A stretch of 64,000 nt of DNA from Sphingomonas hominis (GCF_013328205.1 NZ_JABULH010000001.1:697610-761609); one strand, 5' to 3'; numbered from the stretch's first letter, positions 1 to 9,068 are shown. The notes: generated by a model from the sequence alone, not told the origin. Numbers and translations are program-made.

Positions 1-116
1 TGGTGCGCATCTGGATGCAACAGGTCGGTGGCGAGCACGCGCAGGGCTCGGCGTGGCTCGAGCAGATGATTGCCGATGGGCGTTTTCACCAGGACGTGTT
101 CGGCTTCGGCAAATAG
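1..116 (+). CDS. C-terminal fragment of a possible diflavin-reductase-type flavoprotein
   Basis: The reading frame is open from base 3 to a TAG at 114-116 and gives 37 residues; the gene begins outside the window. The tail pattern, a hydrophobic helix with AWLEQM followed by GRFHQDVF, resembles the end of ferredoxin-NADP reductase-like domains in CysJ and P450-reductase proteins, where a helix is followed by GRY..DVW/Y. That would make it an FAD/NADPH electron-transfer protein. The fragment is too short for a firm assignment and the match is from memory of the family pattern only. Confidence 0.4.
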   Translation, partial: VRIWMQQVGGEHAQGSAWLEQMIADGRFHQDVFGFGK

Positions 117-184
117 CGGCGTGCAACCCGCGCCCGCGCGCACCGTTGAGGCGATCAGAACACGCTGATGGACAGGAGCAGATG

Positions 185-520
185 ATGTCGGACGATCGCG
201 CGAACGCGGGTGGCTTCCAGGATCAGGTCAAGGGCGCGGGTGAGGCGATGCGCGCGTCGGGGCAGAAGATGCCGGACAATTCCTCCAGCCTCGGCGTCGC
301 GATGATCGATCAGGCGCAGGCGAACGCGCAGGAAGCCTTCGCGGCGATGCGTGCGGCGGCACAGGCCAAGGATCTGAGCGACGTTATGCGCATCCAGGGC
401 GATTACCTGCGTGAACAATCGCAGCGATCGATGAACCAGGCGCGCGAGATCGGCGAGCTGATCATGAAGTTCGGCCGCGACGCGGTCGCGCCGATGCAGG
501 GGGGCGCTAAGGCCGGCTGA
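185..520 (+). CDS. Phasin family protein
   Basis: A 111-residue, Ala/Gln-rich, almost wholly alpha-helical protein without signal peptide. The central stretch with FAAMRAAAQAKDLSDVMRIQ and then YLREQSQRSMNQAREIGEL is typical of the phasin_2 family, amphipathic proteins that coat polyhydroxyalkanoate granules or membrane surfaces in alphaproteobacteria. Two ATG codons lie in tandem at 182 and 185. The AGGAG at 174-178 is six bases from the second, so 185 is preferred. The open frame extends upstream to base 53, but that part reads as arginine-rich non-coding sequence and overlaps the preceding gene. No PHA synthase gene lies in the window, so a granule role is inferred from the family alone. 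Confidence 0.8.
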   Translation: MSDDRANAGGFQDQVKGAGEAMRASGQKMPDNSSSLGVAMIDQAQANAQEAFAAMRAAAQAKDLSDVMRIQGDYLREQSQRSMNQAREIGELIMKFGRDAVAPMQGGAKAG

Positions 521-533
521 GCAGGCGCTTCAT

Positions 534-549
534 TGCCCTGAGAAGGGCA
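534..549. terminator. Short GNRA hairpin after the phasin gene
   Basis: TGCCCT (534-539), a GAGA loop and AGGGCA (544-549) form a perfect six-pair stem 14 bases after the phasin stop codon. There is no T run on the plus strand, so this is a weak terminator or a 3'-end stabiliser. It lies between convergent genes and could act on either transcript. Confidence 0.35.
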
Positions 550-625
550 GGGCCACGGGTAGGTGGCTTGCTTAGAAGCTAATCCGCCTAACCCTGATCA
601 CCCTTCGGCCGGGCGCAAACAGTGA

Positions 626-2260
626 TTAGCCGGCTGGTTGGGCGCTTGTGCTTGTCGGCGTTACCGGCCCTTGCGCCGTAGTCTCGAGTTGTGAGTCGCC
701 GCCCAGCGTCTGGTAAAGCGTCACCAGGTTCGACGCGCGCACCAATTGCGTCTGCACGACCGTACGCTGCGCGGTGTAAAGCGAACGCTGCGCATCGAGG
801 CTGGTCAGGTAGGTGTCGATGCCGCCCTGGTAACGCGCGTTGGCGAGTTGCAGCGTGTCGGCGGCGGCGTTGAGGAAGCGCTGGTTGGCCGATAGCTGAT
901 CGGTGATCGTGCCGCGTCGCGCGAGCGCGTCGGACACTTCCTGGAACGCCGTCTGGATCGTGCCCTCGTACGTGGCGAGCGCAGCGTCGCGCTGCGCCTG
1001 CGAGAAGGCGACGCCGGCGCGGCCGGCACCGGCGCGGAAGATGGGGTAGCTGACGTTGGGCGCGACCGAATAGTTGAACGCCCCGCCGGTAAACAACGTG
1101 CGCAGCGCGGTGCTGGCGAAACCGACGACGGCGGTGAGCGCGACGCGCGGGAACAATTGCGCACGCGCCGCACCGATTTCGGCATTGGTCGCGCGCAATT
1201 CGTATTCGGCCTGCACCACGTCGGGGCGACGCAGCAGGATGCCCGAGTCCAGGCCGGCGGGCAGTTCGCCCAGGCTGCGGGATGCGTCGTCGATCGACGC
1301 GGGCAGCAGTGACGCATCGACTGGCGAGCCGACCAGCCGTTGCAGCGCATTAACGTCCTGCGCCAGCAAGGTGCGCTGCTGCGCGAGGTCGGCGAGTGCG
1401 GTTTCCAGCACCTGCTCGGCCTGGCGCACGTCGCTGCGCGGCGACACGCCGCCGGCCAGCCGCGCACGGGTGAGTTGGACGCTGCGGCGCGCGCTCGCCG
1501 CCGTATCCTCCGCGATCTTGAGCAGGCTGGCGTCGGAGCCATAGGTGACCCAGGCGTTGGCGATGTCGGCGACCAGCGTCAGCCGCGTCGCACGCGCCGC
1601 CGCCTCCTGGCCGAAGTAGCGGTTGAGCGCGGCGTTGGTCAGCGAGCGTACGCGCCCGAACAGGTCGATCTCGAACGCGGTGACGCCGAGCTGCGTGCTG
1701 AACGTGCTGCGGTTCGACGAGAAGTTGGTGGTGCCTCCGGTGCCGCCGCTGCCGGCACCACCGTTGTTCGCGCCGCCGGTGCCACCATTGCCGACGCCCG
1801 CTCCGGTGCCGCCGTTCCCTACGCCACCATTGCCGACCCCGCCGTTACCGGTGCTTGCGTTACCCGTACCGTTGCCGCCGGTGCCGATCGGCACGCCGGT
1901 CGCCACACCCGAGCTGCCTGTGCGCCGGTAGCTGTATGAGGCCGTTGCATCGAGCTGCGGCAGCAGGTCGGCGCGCTGGATACGATATTGCGCGCGCGTC
2001 GCCTCGATATTCGCGACCGCCACGCGCAGGTCGCGGTTGTTGACCAGCGCCTGGTCGATGATCCGCTGCAATCGTGCGTCGCGGAAGATGTCGCGGTAGC
2101 TGACGCTGGGCAGCGGTGCCTCGGTCTGCCGCAGATAGGCGTCGCCGACCGGCCACGATGGCGGGACCGGCGGCAGCGGGCGGACGTATTTGGGCGTGAG
2201 CGAGCAGCCGGCCAGCGCGCTGGCAGCGAGCAGCACGACGACCGTGCGGGAAGCGGGCAT
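626..2260 (-). CDS. NodT/OprM-family outer-membrane efflux lipoprotein with a Gly/Asn-rich insert
   Basis: A 544-residue outer-membrane channel of a tripartite RND pump. It starts with a lipoprotein signal peptide (LAGC, acylated Cys19) followed by the family start LTPKYVRP, and contains the two repeated outer-membrane-efflux domains (long coiled-coil helices and beta segments). Its ATG shares one base with the TGA of the pump gene (TGATG), showing translational coupling; the open frame that continues upstream of this ATG is only the shadow of the pump gene. Odd feature: residues about 114-183 are a run of Gly, Asn and Thr repeats (GNGG and GTGG units) inserted where the channel family normally has a short beta-hairpin loop. 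The channel should connect the pump to the outside across the outer membrane. Confidence 0.93.
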   Translation of the reverse strand: MPASRTVVVLLAASALAGCSLTPKYVRPLPPVPPSWPVGDAYLRQTEAPLPSVSYRDIFRDARLQRIIDQALVNNRDLRVAVANIEATRAQYRIQRADLLPQLDATASYSYRRTGSSGVATGVPIGTGGNGTGNASTGNGGVGNGGVGNGGTGAGVGNGGTGGANNGGAGSGGTGGTTNFSSNRSTFSTQLGVTAFEIDLFGRVRSLTNAALNRYFGQEAAARATRLTLVADIANAWVTYGSDASLLKIAEDTAASARRSVQLTRARLAGGVSPRSDVRQAEQVLETALADLAQQRTLLAQDVNALQRLVGSPVDASLLPASIDDASRSLGELPAGLDSGILLRRPDVVQAEYELRATNAEIGAARAQLFPRVALTAVVGFASTALRTLFTGGAFNYSVAPNVSYPIFRAGAGRAGVAFSQAQRDAALATYEGTIQTAFQEVSDALARRGTITDQLSANQRFLNAAADTLQLANARYQGGIDTYLTSLDAQRSLYTAQRTVVQTQLVRASNLVTLYQTLGGDSQLETTAQGPVTPTSTSAQPAG

Positions 2261-5200
2261 CAGGCGGGGTCCGGTGCGGGAAGGGCGGGGGTGTGCGGGG
2301 GTGCGGGCAATTGCGGCGGGGTCGGCGGCCCGCCCTTGGGGTCGTCGCCACCCTTGGGATGGTCGCCGTCCTTGCCGTCGTGCCCAGGATCGCTCGGGTC
2401 GGCACCGCGGCGCAGGCCCTTGATCCCGTCGCGCGTGCCGCGCCGCACCAGCACGAAGAACAGCGGGATGTAGAAGATCGCCAGCACGGTGGCGGTGATC
2501 ATGCCGCCGATCACCGCGGTGCCGATCGCGATCCGACTGTTCGCACCTGCACCAGTCGAGATCGCCAGCGGCAGCACGCCAAAGATGAACGCCAGGCTGG
2601 TCATCAGGATCGGGCGCAAGCGCAGCCGCGCCGATTCGAGTGCGGCGTCGATGATGCGCGCACCCTTGCGCTCGGCCTGTTCGGCGAACTCGATCATGAG
2701 GATCGCGTTCTTCGCCGCCAGCCCCATCGTCGTCAGCAGCCCGATCTGCAGGTAGACGTCGTTGGTCAGCCCGCGCAGGCTGACCGCGACGACCGCGCCG
2801 ATCAGCCCAAGCGGGATGATCAGCAGCACCGCGATCGGGATCGTCCAACTCTCGTACAAGGCCGCGAGGCACAGGAAGACGACGACGATCGACAGGCCGT
2901 ACAGCAGCGGCGCCTGGCCGGAGGACAGCCGTTCCTGGAACGAGATACCGGCCCAGGCGATGCTGGTGCCCGGGATCTCGCCCGCGAGCTGCGCGATCCG
3001 CTCCATCGCTTCACCCGAGCTGATCCCCTCGGCACCCTGGCCCTGGAATTCATAACTCTGAATGCCGTTGAAGCGCGACAAGGTCGTCGGTGCCTGCGAC
3101 CAGCCGAGGCTGGCGAAGGAGGAGAAAGGCACCATGGTCCCGGCGTTGTTGCGCACGAACCATTTGTACAGGTCCTCGGGCTCGGCACGGTAGGGCGCGT
3201 CGCCCTGGACGTAGACGCGCTTCACGCGCCCGCGATCGATGAAGTCGTTGACGTAGCGGCCGCCCCAGGCGGTTGACAGCGTGGTGTTGACGTCGGCCTG
3301 GCTGAGCCCGAGCGCGGCAAGCTTCTGCTGATCGGCGTCGACGCGCAGCGTGCCGATGTCGGGCAGCTCGGTCAGGCGCACACCGGACAATTGCGGATCG
3401 GCGTTCGCCTTCGCCAGCAGCTCGTCGCGCGCGGCGTTGAACTTCTCCTGGCTCATGCCGCTGGTGTTCTGCAGCTCCATGGTGAAGCCTTCGGACGCAC
3501 CGAGGCCGCGGATGGCAGGCGGCACGAGGGCGAACACCTGCGCGTCGCGCAGCCCGCGCAGCGCGGACGAGGCGCGCGCCACGATGGCGTCGGCGCTGTT
3601 TTCCTTGCCCTCACGATTGGCCCAGTCGGTGAAGGCGATGAAGCCCTGACCGGTGTTCTGCCCGCTGACGCCGCCGCCACCACCGCCGGCGACCGTGAAG
3701 ATTGTCTTGAGGTTGGCGCCTTCGTTGCGGGCGAAATATTGCTCCACCTCTTGCTGCACCGCCTCGGTGCGGCCGCGCGTCGCGCCGGCGGGCAGGCGGA
3801 ACTGCACGATCGCGCCGCCCTGATCCTCGGTCGGCAGGAAGCCGGTCGGCAGCCGCAGGAACAGGAACGCGAGCAGCGCCAGTATTCCGCAATAGATCAG
3901 CACGAAGATCCAGCGATGGTCGATCACGCGCTCGACTGCGTTGGTGTAGCGCTTCACCATGCGGTCGAACGAGTCGTTGAACCAGTTCTTCGCCGCTTCC
4001 AGCTTGTTCGCGACCCAGGGCGCGCGGCGGCCGAGCCAGGTTTGCTTCAGGTTGCCGTCCTCGTCGTGCTTGGCCTTGAGCAGCGTCGAGGTGAGCGCGG
4101 GGCTGAGCACCACCGCCACCAGCACAGACAGGATCATGGCCGAGATGACGGTGAGCGAGAACTGGCGATAGATGACGCCGGTCGAACCGCCGAAGAACGC
4201 CATCGGCAGGAACACCGCGGACAGCACCAGCGCGATCGCCACCAGCGCGACGGTGATCTCGTTCATCGACTGGATCGTCGCGTCGCGCGGGGACAGGTTG
4301 GGATCTTCCTCCATCAACCGTTCGACATTCTCGACCACCACGATCGCGTCGTCGACCAGCAGGCCGATCGCGAGCACCAGCCCGAACAGCGTCAACGTGT
4401 TGATCGAGAAGCCGGCGAGGTAGAAAACCGCAAAGGTGCCGAGCAGCACGACGGGCACCGCGATCGTCGGGATCAGCGTCGCGCGCCAGCTTTGCAGAAA
4501 CACGAACATGACGATGACGACGAGGATGATCGCCTCGACCAGCGTCTTGATGACCTCCTCGATCGACAATTTGATGAAGTCGGTGGTGTCGTTGGCGTAG
4601 GCGATGCGCAGGTTAGGCGGGAAGGTCTTGGCGACGCGCGCGATCTCGGCCTTGACCAGTTCGGCGGTTTCCAGCGCGTCGGCACCCGGCGCCAGCAGCA
4701 CCGCGATGCCGGCGCCCGGATGGCGGTTGACGCGGCTGAACGCGGCGTAGCTCTCACCACCCAGCTCGATGCGGCCGACGTCGGCCAGCCGCACGGTTGC
4801 GCCGTTGGTCAGCGTCTTCAGGATGATGTTGCGGAACTGCTCGGGCGTCTGGAGCCGCGATTGCGCGGTGACGGTGGCGTTGAGCATCTGCGACGACGGC
4901 ATCGGTTGTCCGCCGACCTCGCCCGCTGCGACCTCGGTGTTCTGGTTGGTGATGGCGGTGACGACGTCACCGGGCATCAATTGGTACGATGCCAGCCGCG
5001 CGGGATCGAGCCAGATGCGCATGGCATATTGCGCGCCGAACACGTTGGTGTCGCCCACACCCTGCACGCGACCGAGCGGGTCCTGCAGGTTCGACACCAG
5101 GTAATCGGACACGTCCTGGTTGGTCATCTTGTCGCTGACGTCGAAGACGCCGGCGATCAGGAGATTGTCCGGGTTGGACTTGCGGACGACCAGGCCCTGC

Positions 5201-5574
5201 TGCTGGACCTGCTGCGGCAGGCGGGCGACGCCCTGCTGCACTTGGTTCTGGACCTGAACCTGCGCGATGTCGGGGTCGGTGCCCTTCTCGAACGTTACGG
5301 TGATCGTCACCGAGCCGCGCGAGGAGGAGGATGAGCTGAAATACAGCAAACCGTCGATGCCGGTCAGCTGCTGCTCGATCACCTGCGTGACCGAATTCTG
5401 CAGCGTTTGCGCATTGGCGCCCGGGAAGGTGGCGCGGATTGATACCTGCGGCGGTGCGACATCCGGATATTGCGCGATCGGCAGGCCAAGGATCGCGCCG
5501 ACGCCGCCCATCATCACGATGATGGCGAGCACCCAGGCGAAGATCGGGCGATCGATGAAAATGCGTGACAGCAC
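2260..5574 (-). CDS. RND multidrug efflux permease, AcrB/MexB (HAE1) family
   Basis: A 1104-residue inner-membrane proton/drug antiporter. The N-terminus (FIDRPIFAWVLAI), the TM4 motif GLLVDDAIVVVEN with the paired Asp of the proton relay, and LAAKNAILMIEFAEQ with the TM10 Lys are all present, so it should be a functional trimeric HAE1 pump. The start is GTG (5574-5572), directly abutting the TGA of the adaptor gene; a GTG is consistent with coupled translation. Length is about 50 residues above AcrB because of a hydrophilic tail after the last membrane helix, rich in Asp, Gly, Lys and then Pro (HPKGGDDPKGGPPTPPQLP). It is the second gene of a three-gene efflux operon. Substrates cannot be read from the sequence. 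Confidence 0.96.
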   Translation of the reverse strand: MLSRIFIDRPIFAWVLAIIVMMGGVGAILGLPIAQYPDVAPPQVSIRATFPGANAQTLQNSVTQVIEQQLTGIDGLLYFSSSSSSRGSVTITVTFEKGTDPDIAQVQVQNQVQQGVARLPQQVQQQGLVVRKSNPDNLLIAGVFDVSDKMTNQDVSDYLVSNLQDPLGRVQGVGDTNVFGAQYAMRIWLDPARLASYQLMPGDVVTAITNQNTEVAAGEVGGQPMPSSQMLNATVTAQSRLQTPEQFRNIILKTLTNGATVRLADVGRIELGGESYAAFSRVNRHPGAGIAVLLAPGADALETAELVKAEIARVAKTFPPNLRIAYANDTTDFIKLSIEEVIKTLVEAIILVVIVMFVFLQSWRATLIPTIAVPVVLLGTFAVFYLAGFSINTLTLFGLVLAIGLLVDDAIVVVENVERLMEEDPNLSPRDATIQSMNEITVALVAIALVLSAVFLPMAFFGGSTGVIYRQFSLTVISAMILSVLVAVVLSPALTSTLLKAKHDEDGNLKQTWLGRRAPWVANKLEAAKNWFNDSFDRMVKRYTNAVERVIDHRWIFVLIYCGILALLAFLFLRLPTGFLPTEDQGGAIVQFRLPAGATRGRTEAVQQEVEQYFARNEGANLKTIFTVAGGGGGGVSGQNTGQGFIAFTDWANREGKENSADAIVARASSALRGLRDAQVFALVPPAIRGLGASEGFTMELQNTSGMSQEKFNAARDELLAKANADPQLSGVRLTELPDIGTLRVDADQQKLAALGLSQADVNTTLSTAWGGRYVNDFIDRGRVKRVYVQGDAPYRAEPEDLYKWFVRNNAGTMVPFSSFASLGWSQAPTTLSRFNGIQSYEFQGQGAEGISSGEAMERIAQLAGEIPGTSIAWAGISFQERLSSGQAPLLYGLSIVVVFLCLAALYESWTIPIAVLLIIPLGLIGAVVAVSLRGLTNDVYLQIGLLTTMGLAAKNAILMIEFAEQAERKGARIIDAALESARLRLRPILMTSLAFIFGVLPLAISTGAGANSRIAIGTAVIGGMITATVLAIFYIPLFFVLVRRGTRDGIKGLRRGADPSDPGHDGKDGDHPKGGDDPKGGPPTPPQLPAPPHTPALPAPDPA

Positions 5575-6852
5575 TCAGCTGGCCTTGCTCTGGCCGCCGG
5601 ACCCGCGCCCGGTGGTGTCGCCGCCCGCGCCCGCGTCACCGTCCTTGCGCGGCGGCGGTGCGACGCGTTGCGGCGTGTTGGCGGGAACGGGGCGGATCGC
5701 GGCATTGGGTTTCAGCGTGCCGGTGCCCTGCGTGATGATGCGGTCGCCGTTCTTGAGCCCGCCGGTGACGACCCAATAGGCGCCCTGCGTGCGCTCGGCC
5801 GTGACCTCGCGCTGGACCGCCTTGTTGTTTGCGCCCACCATCCACACGGTCGCATTCCCCTTCGGATCGCGCGAGACGGCTTGTTGCGGGACGAGGAAGG
5901 CGTTCTGGTCGATCGACTGGCTGAACTGCGCGCGCACGAACATGCCGGGCAGCAGCAGCCCCTTGGGATTGGGGAAGCGCGCGCGCAGCGTCACGGTGCC
6001 GGTCGACTGGTCGACCACCACCTCGGCGAACTCGACGCTGCCGACCAGGCCATAGTCGCTGCCGTCCTCCAGCTTCAGCCGCACGTCGGCGCGCGCCGGC
6101 ACCGAGCCGCCGCTGGCGAGCGCGCGGCGCAAGCTCAGCAGCTCGGCGGCCGATTGCTGGATGTCGACGAAGATCGGGTCGAGCTGCTGGATCGTGGTCA
6201 GCGGATCGGTCTGCGTCGCGCTGACCAAGGCTCCAACGGTGAACAGCGAGCGTCCGATCCGTCCCGTGATCGGCGCGGGCACGGTGGTGAAGCGAAGGTT
6301 GATGCGCGCGGTGTCGAGCTGCGCTCGGTTGAGCGCGATCTGCGCCTGCGCCTGACGCTGTGTCGCGACTGCGTCGGTATAGTCCTGCTTGCTGATCGCC
6401 TCGATCTGGGCGAGCGGACGGTAGCGCTCGGCGCGGATGCGCGCGGCCTCTGCGGTCGCCTGTGCGTTGGCGACGCTGGCCTGCGCTTCGTTGGCGGATG
6501 CGCGATAGAGCGAGGGGTCGATCTGGTAGAGCGGTTGGCCGCGGCGGACGATCGAGCCTTCGGTGAAGAAACGACGCTGGATCACGCCCGACACCTGCGG
6601 GCGCACCTCCGAGCTCTGGAAGGCGACCACGCGCGCGGCGAGTTCGCTGACCAGCGGCACCGAGGTCGGTTGCACCACGACGTAGCCGACCTGCGCCGGA
6701 CCACCGCCGCCACGCCCACCGGCACCGCCGCCCTTGCCCTTCTCCTGCTCGCCGCCCGCACCGCCGCCACACGCCGCCAGCGCCAGCATGGCGGGCGCCG
6801 CGGCCATGCCGAGCAGCAGGCGGCGGCGCCGCCCTACGTCACGCTTGATCAA
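5575..6852 (-). CDS. RND efflux periplasmic adaptor (membrane fusion) lipoprotein, AcrA/MexA family
   Basis: About 425 residues. A basic n-region (KRDVGRRRRLLLG), a hydrophobic stretch and the lipobox LAAC give a lipoprotein signal; a Gly-rich linker follows, then the biotinyl-lipoyl-like half motifs, a long alpha-hairpin (ASANEAQASVANAQATAEA onward) and the beta-barrel/membrane-proximal domain. It bridges the inner-membrane pump and the NodT channel. The start is uncertain: an ATG at 6930 gives 26 more residues, but a possible -10 (TATAAG) and a perfect inverted repeat lie between 6885 and 6915, suggesting the promoter is inside that extension. I prefer the TTG at 6852, preceded by GGTGAAAGA; the ATG at 6807 is a third option. 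First gene of the efflux operon. Confidence 0.88.
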   Translation of the reverse strand: MIKRDVGRRRRLLLGMAAAPAMLALAACGGGAGGEQEKGKGGGAGGRGGGGPAQVGYVVVQPTSVPLVSELAARVVAFQSSEVRPQVSGVIQRRFFTEGSIVRRGQPLYQIDPSLYRASANEAQASVANAQATAEAARIRAERYRPLAQIEAISKQDYTDAVATQRQAQAQIALNRAQLDTARINLRFTTVPAPITGRIGRSLFTVGALVSATQTDPLTTIQQLDPIFVDIQQSAAELLSLRRALASGGSVPARADVRLKLEDGSDYGLVGSVEFAEVVVDQSTGTVTLRARFPNPKGLLLPGMFVRAQFSQSIDQNAFLVPQQAVSRDPKGNATVWMVGANNKAVQREVTAERTQGAYWVVTGGLKNGDRIITQGTGTLKPNAAIRPVPANTPQRVAPPPRKDGDAGAGGDTTGRGSGGQSKAS

Positions 6853-6884
6853 TCTTTCACCCGCGAAGCTGAGATGCCGTGCAA

Positions 6885-6897
6885 AGACAGCCTGTCT
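6885..6897. promoter_or_regulatory. Inverted repeat at the efflux-operon promoter
   Basis: AGACAG-C-CTGTCT is a perfect six-base inverted repeat 33 bases upstream of the preferred adaptor start and next to a possible -10 element (TATAAG on the minus strand, 6915-6910). Efflux operons are commonly controlled by a local repressor binding such a site, but no regulator gene is adjacent here, so a binding protein cannot be named. Confidence 0.35.
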
Positions 6898-6961
6898 GTC
6901 CCAGATGCGCTTATACCCGCTTTGTCGCAAATGTTTCGCAACGGTCGCGGTTATTTTCTCC

Positions 6962-7735
6962 TCACCCTCGGATGAAGCGTCCGGCGCGGCGCTCGCCCAC
7001 TGCCTTGATGCCTTCGCGAAAATCGGCGGTCTGCATCAGCCGGTCCTGCTCGGCGCGCTCGTGCTCGGTACGGGTGCGTACCGCCTCGGCCAAGTCACCG
7101 CGCAGCGTGGCACGCGTCGCCTCGACCGCGAGTGGGGCGTTGGCGGCGATCTCACCCGCTAGCCGCTCCGCCGCGGCACGCAGGTCGTCGAGCGGCGCGA
7201 TCTCGTCAACCAGCCCGTAATGCAGCGCCTCCTCTGCCTTCACGCGGCGACCGGTCAGCAGCATCAGCGACGCGTTCTGCTCGCCGACGACGCGGGGCAG
7301 GGTGGCGGTGATGCCGAAGCCGGCGTGGAAGCCGAGCGTCACGAAATTGGCGGAGAAGCGCGCCTCGGGTGCGGCGACGCGGAAGTCGGCGACGAGCGCC
7401 AAGCCGAGCCCGGCGCCCACCGCCGCGCCTTGCACCGCGACTACGACGGGCTTTTTCGACGCGAACAGGCGGTAGGCGCCGCGGTAGAGCGCGGGCGTCT
7501 CGCTCTCGCCGCTCTCGTCGGCCAGTGGTTTGTCGCCGGTCAGGTCGGCGCCGCCGCAGAACACCTTGCCCGCGGTCGCGAGCACGATCGCGCGGACGTC
7601 GTCGTCGCGGCCGAGTTCCTCGAACACGTCGGCAAGCGCGTTCACCAGCACGGCATTGACGTGGTTGTAGGGCGGGCGATCGATGATGACGGTGGCGACA
7701 TGGTCGGCGGTGGTGACCGCGATATGCTCTCTCAT
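6962..7735 (-). CDS. Enoyl-CoA hydratase/isomerase (crotonase) family protein
   Basis: A 257-residue cytoplasmic crotonase-fold protein. The CoA/oxyanion-hole segment (VQGAAVGAGLGLALVADFRV) is well conserved. The region that carries the two catalytic glutamates of enoyl-CoA hydratase reads ARFSANFVTLGFHAGFG and then NASLMLLTG, so Asn/Phe and a non-acidic residue stand where the glutamates are expected. It therefore may be an isomerase, a hydrolase-like relative or a different crotonase reaction rather than a standard hydratase. It overlaps the upstream acyl-CoA dehydrogenase gene by four bases (ATGA), so the two are co-translated and probably act in one acyl-CoA pathway. Confidence 0.88.
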   Translation of the reverse strand: MREHIAVTTADHVATVIIDRPPYNHVNAVLVNALADVFEELGRDDDVRAIVLATAGKVFCGGADLTGDKPLADESGESETPALYRGAYRLFASKKPVVVAVQGAAVGAGLGLALVADFRVAAPEARFSANFVTLGFHAGFGITATLPRVVGEQNASLMLLTGRRVKAEEALHYGLVDEIAPLDDLRAAAERLAGEIAANAPLAVEATRATLRGDLAEAVRTRTEHERAEQDRLMQTADFREGIKAVGERRAGRFIRG

Positions 7736-8898
7736 GCTCTAGTTCCCAGCAGGTTGCGGGCGACGACCCAATTGTGGATCTCGGTCGGTCCGTCGTAGAT
7801 CCGCATCAGGCGGATGCGCGCCGCCATTTGCTGCAGCGGCATCTCGCGCGTCATGCCCATCGCGCCGAAGCACTGCATCGCGTGGTCGAGCACCTCCCAC
7901 GCGGTTTCGAGCGCGAAGCTCTTGATCATCGACACTTCGGTGCGCGTGTCGCGGCCCTGGTCGAGCTTCCACGCGCAATCGTAGGTCATCAGCCGCGCGG
8001 CGTGCAGCTTGATCGCGGCGTCGGATACCCAGTTCTGCACCGTCTGTCGTTCTGACAACGGCTTGCCGAAGGTGGTTCGCTGCGGGGCGTAGTCGATCAT
8101 CATGTCGAGCGCGCGCTGCGCCATGCCGATCGCGTTCGCCGCCATTTCCGCGCGCCGCGTGGCGAGGCGGAGCTGCATCGGCGCGAAGCCCTGACCCTCG
8201 GTACCCAGCAGTTTCCACGAAGGCACGCGGCAATCCTCGAGCACGACCTCGTACAGCGTCTCGCCGCCGATGACGGGGATCGGCCGCACGACCTCGAAGC
8301 CGGGCGCGTCGCCGTCGACCAGGAACGCGCTGATGCCCCCGCGCGCGCCTTTCTCGCGGTCGGTGACCGCCATCAGGATGGTGAAGTCGGCGCGGTTTGC
8401 CTTGGTGATCCAGATCTTGCGGCCGTTGATGATCCAGTCGCCGCCGTCACGCACCGCGTAGGTCTTCATGCCAGCGGGGTCGGCGCCCGCGCCGGGCTCG
8501 GAAATGCCGATCGCGCTGATCGTCTCGCCCCGTACGTACGGCGCGAGATACGCCTCGCGCTGGCGGTCGTCGACGGTGGCGGCGAGCATCCGCAGATTGG
8601 GCGAGTCGGGCGGCAGCGTGTAGGGCACGATCGTGCGGCCCATCGCCTCGTTGACGCCGACCATCGCGACCGCTGGCAGATCGTGTCCGCCGACATCCTC
8701 GGGCGCGTCGAGCCCCCACAGGCCCAGTTCGCGCGACACCGCGTTGACCCGCTCCGTTTCCTCCGCGGTGAGTTGCACCTCCTCGCCCGCGATCGCGCGG
8801 TCGAGCACGCCTGCCTCCAGCGGCACCAGCTCGTCCTCGACGAAGCGCCGCACCAGGTCGGCGATCATGCGATGGTCTTCGTCCAGCTCGAAGTTCAT
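7732..8898 (-). CDS. Acyl-CoA dehydrogenase family protein
   Basis: A 388-residue FAD-dependent acyl-CoA dehydrogenase with the full fold: an N-terminal helical domain, the FAD/substrate segment AIGISEPGAGADPAG, the beta domain, and a C-terminal helical domain ending with RIYDGPTEIHNWVVARNLLG. At the position of the glutamate base in the medium-chain enzyme (YEGT) this protein has Asp (YDGP), a variant seen in the ACAD10/11 group. The start ATG at 8898 has GGAGAG upstream. It is the first gene of a two-gene unit with the crotonase. The substrate is unknown. Confidence 0.92.
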   Translation of the reverse strand: MNFELDEDHRMIADLVRRFVEDELVPLEAGVLDRAIAGEEVQLTAEETERVNAVSRELGLWGLDAPEDVGGHDLPAVAMVGVNEAMGRTIVPYTLPPDSPNLRMLAATVDDRQREAYLAPYVRGETISAIGISEPGAGADPAGMKTYAVRDGGDWIINGRKIWITKANRADFTILMAVTDREKGARGGISAFLVDGDAPGFEVVRPIPVIGGETLYEVVLEDCRVPSWKLLGTEGQGFAPMQLRLATRRAEMAANAIGMAQRALDMMIDYAPQRTTFGKPLSERQTVQNWVSDAAIKLHAARLMTYDCAWKLDQGRDTRTEVSMIKSFALETAWEVLDHAMQCFGAMGMTREMPLQQMAARIRLMRIYDGPTEIHNWVVARNLLGTRA

Positions 8899-9068
8899 GT
8901 GCTCTCCCGCATGTCTTTCGTCAGTCTTTAGGCACGGCGCACGGCGGATGCCAACCTCGGCGCTTGAAATGTAGGTAAAGGATCGGGCAACCCATCGAGC
9001 GTAGGAGCGTTGCTGATCGAACGGAGGTGTAACGGTACAGCCGGCATCTCGCGTAAAGGGGCGAGTGC

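Noticed and set aside
3391-5334. Long plus-strand open frame of 647 codons opposite the RND pump gene
   Set aside because: It is rich in Arg, His, Asp and Gln without any recognisable motif, and lies fully antisense to a clear pump gene; GC-rich codon bias produces such shadows.
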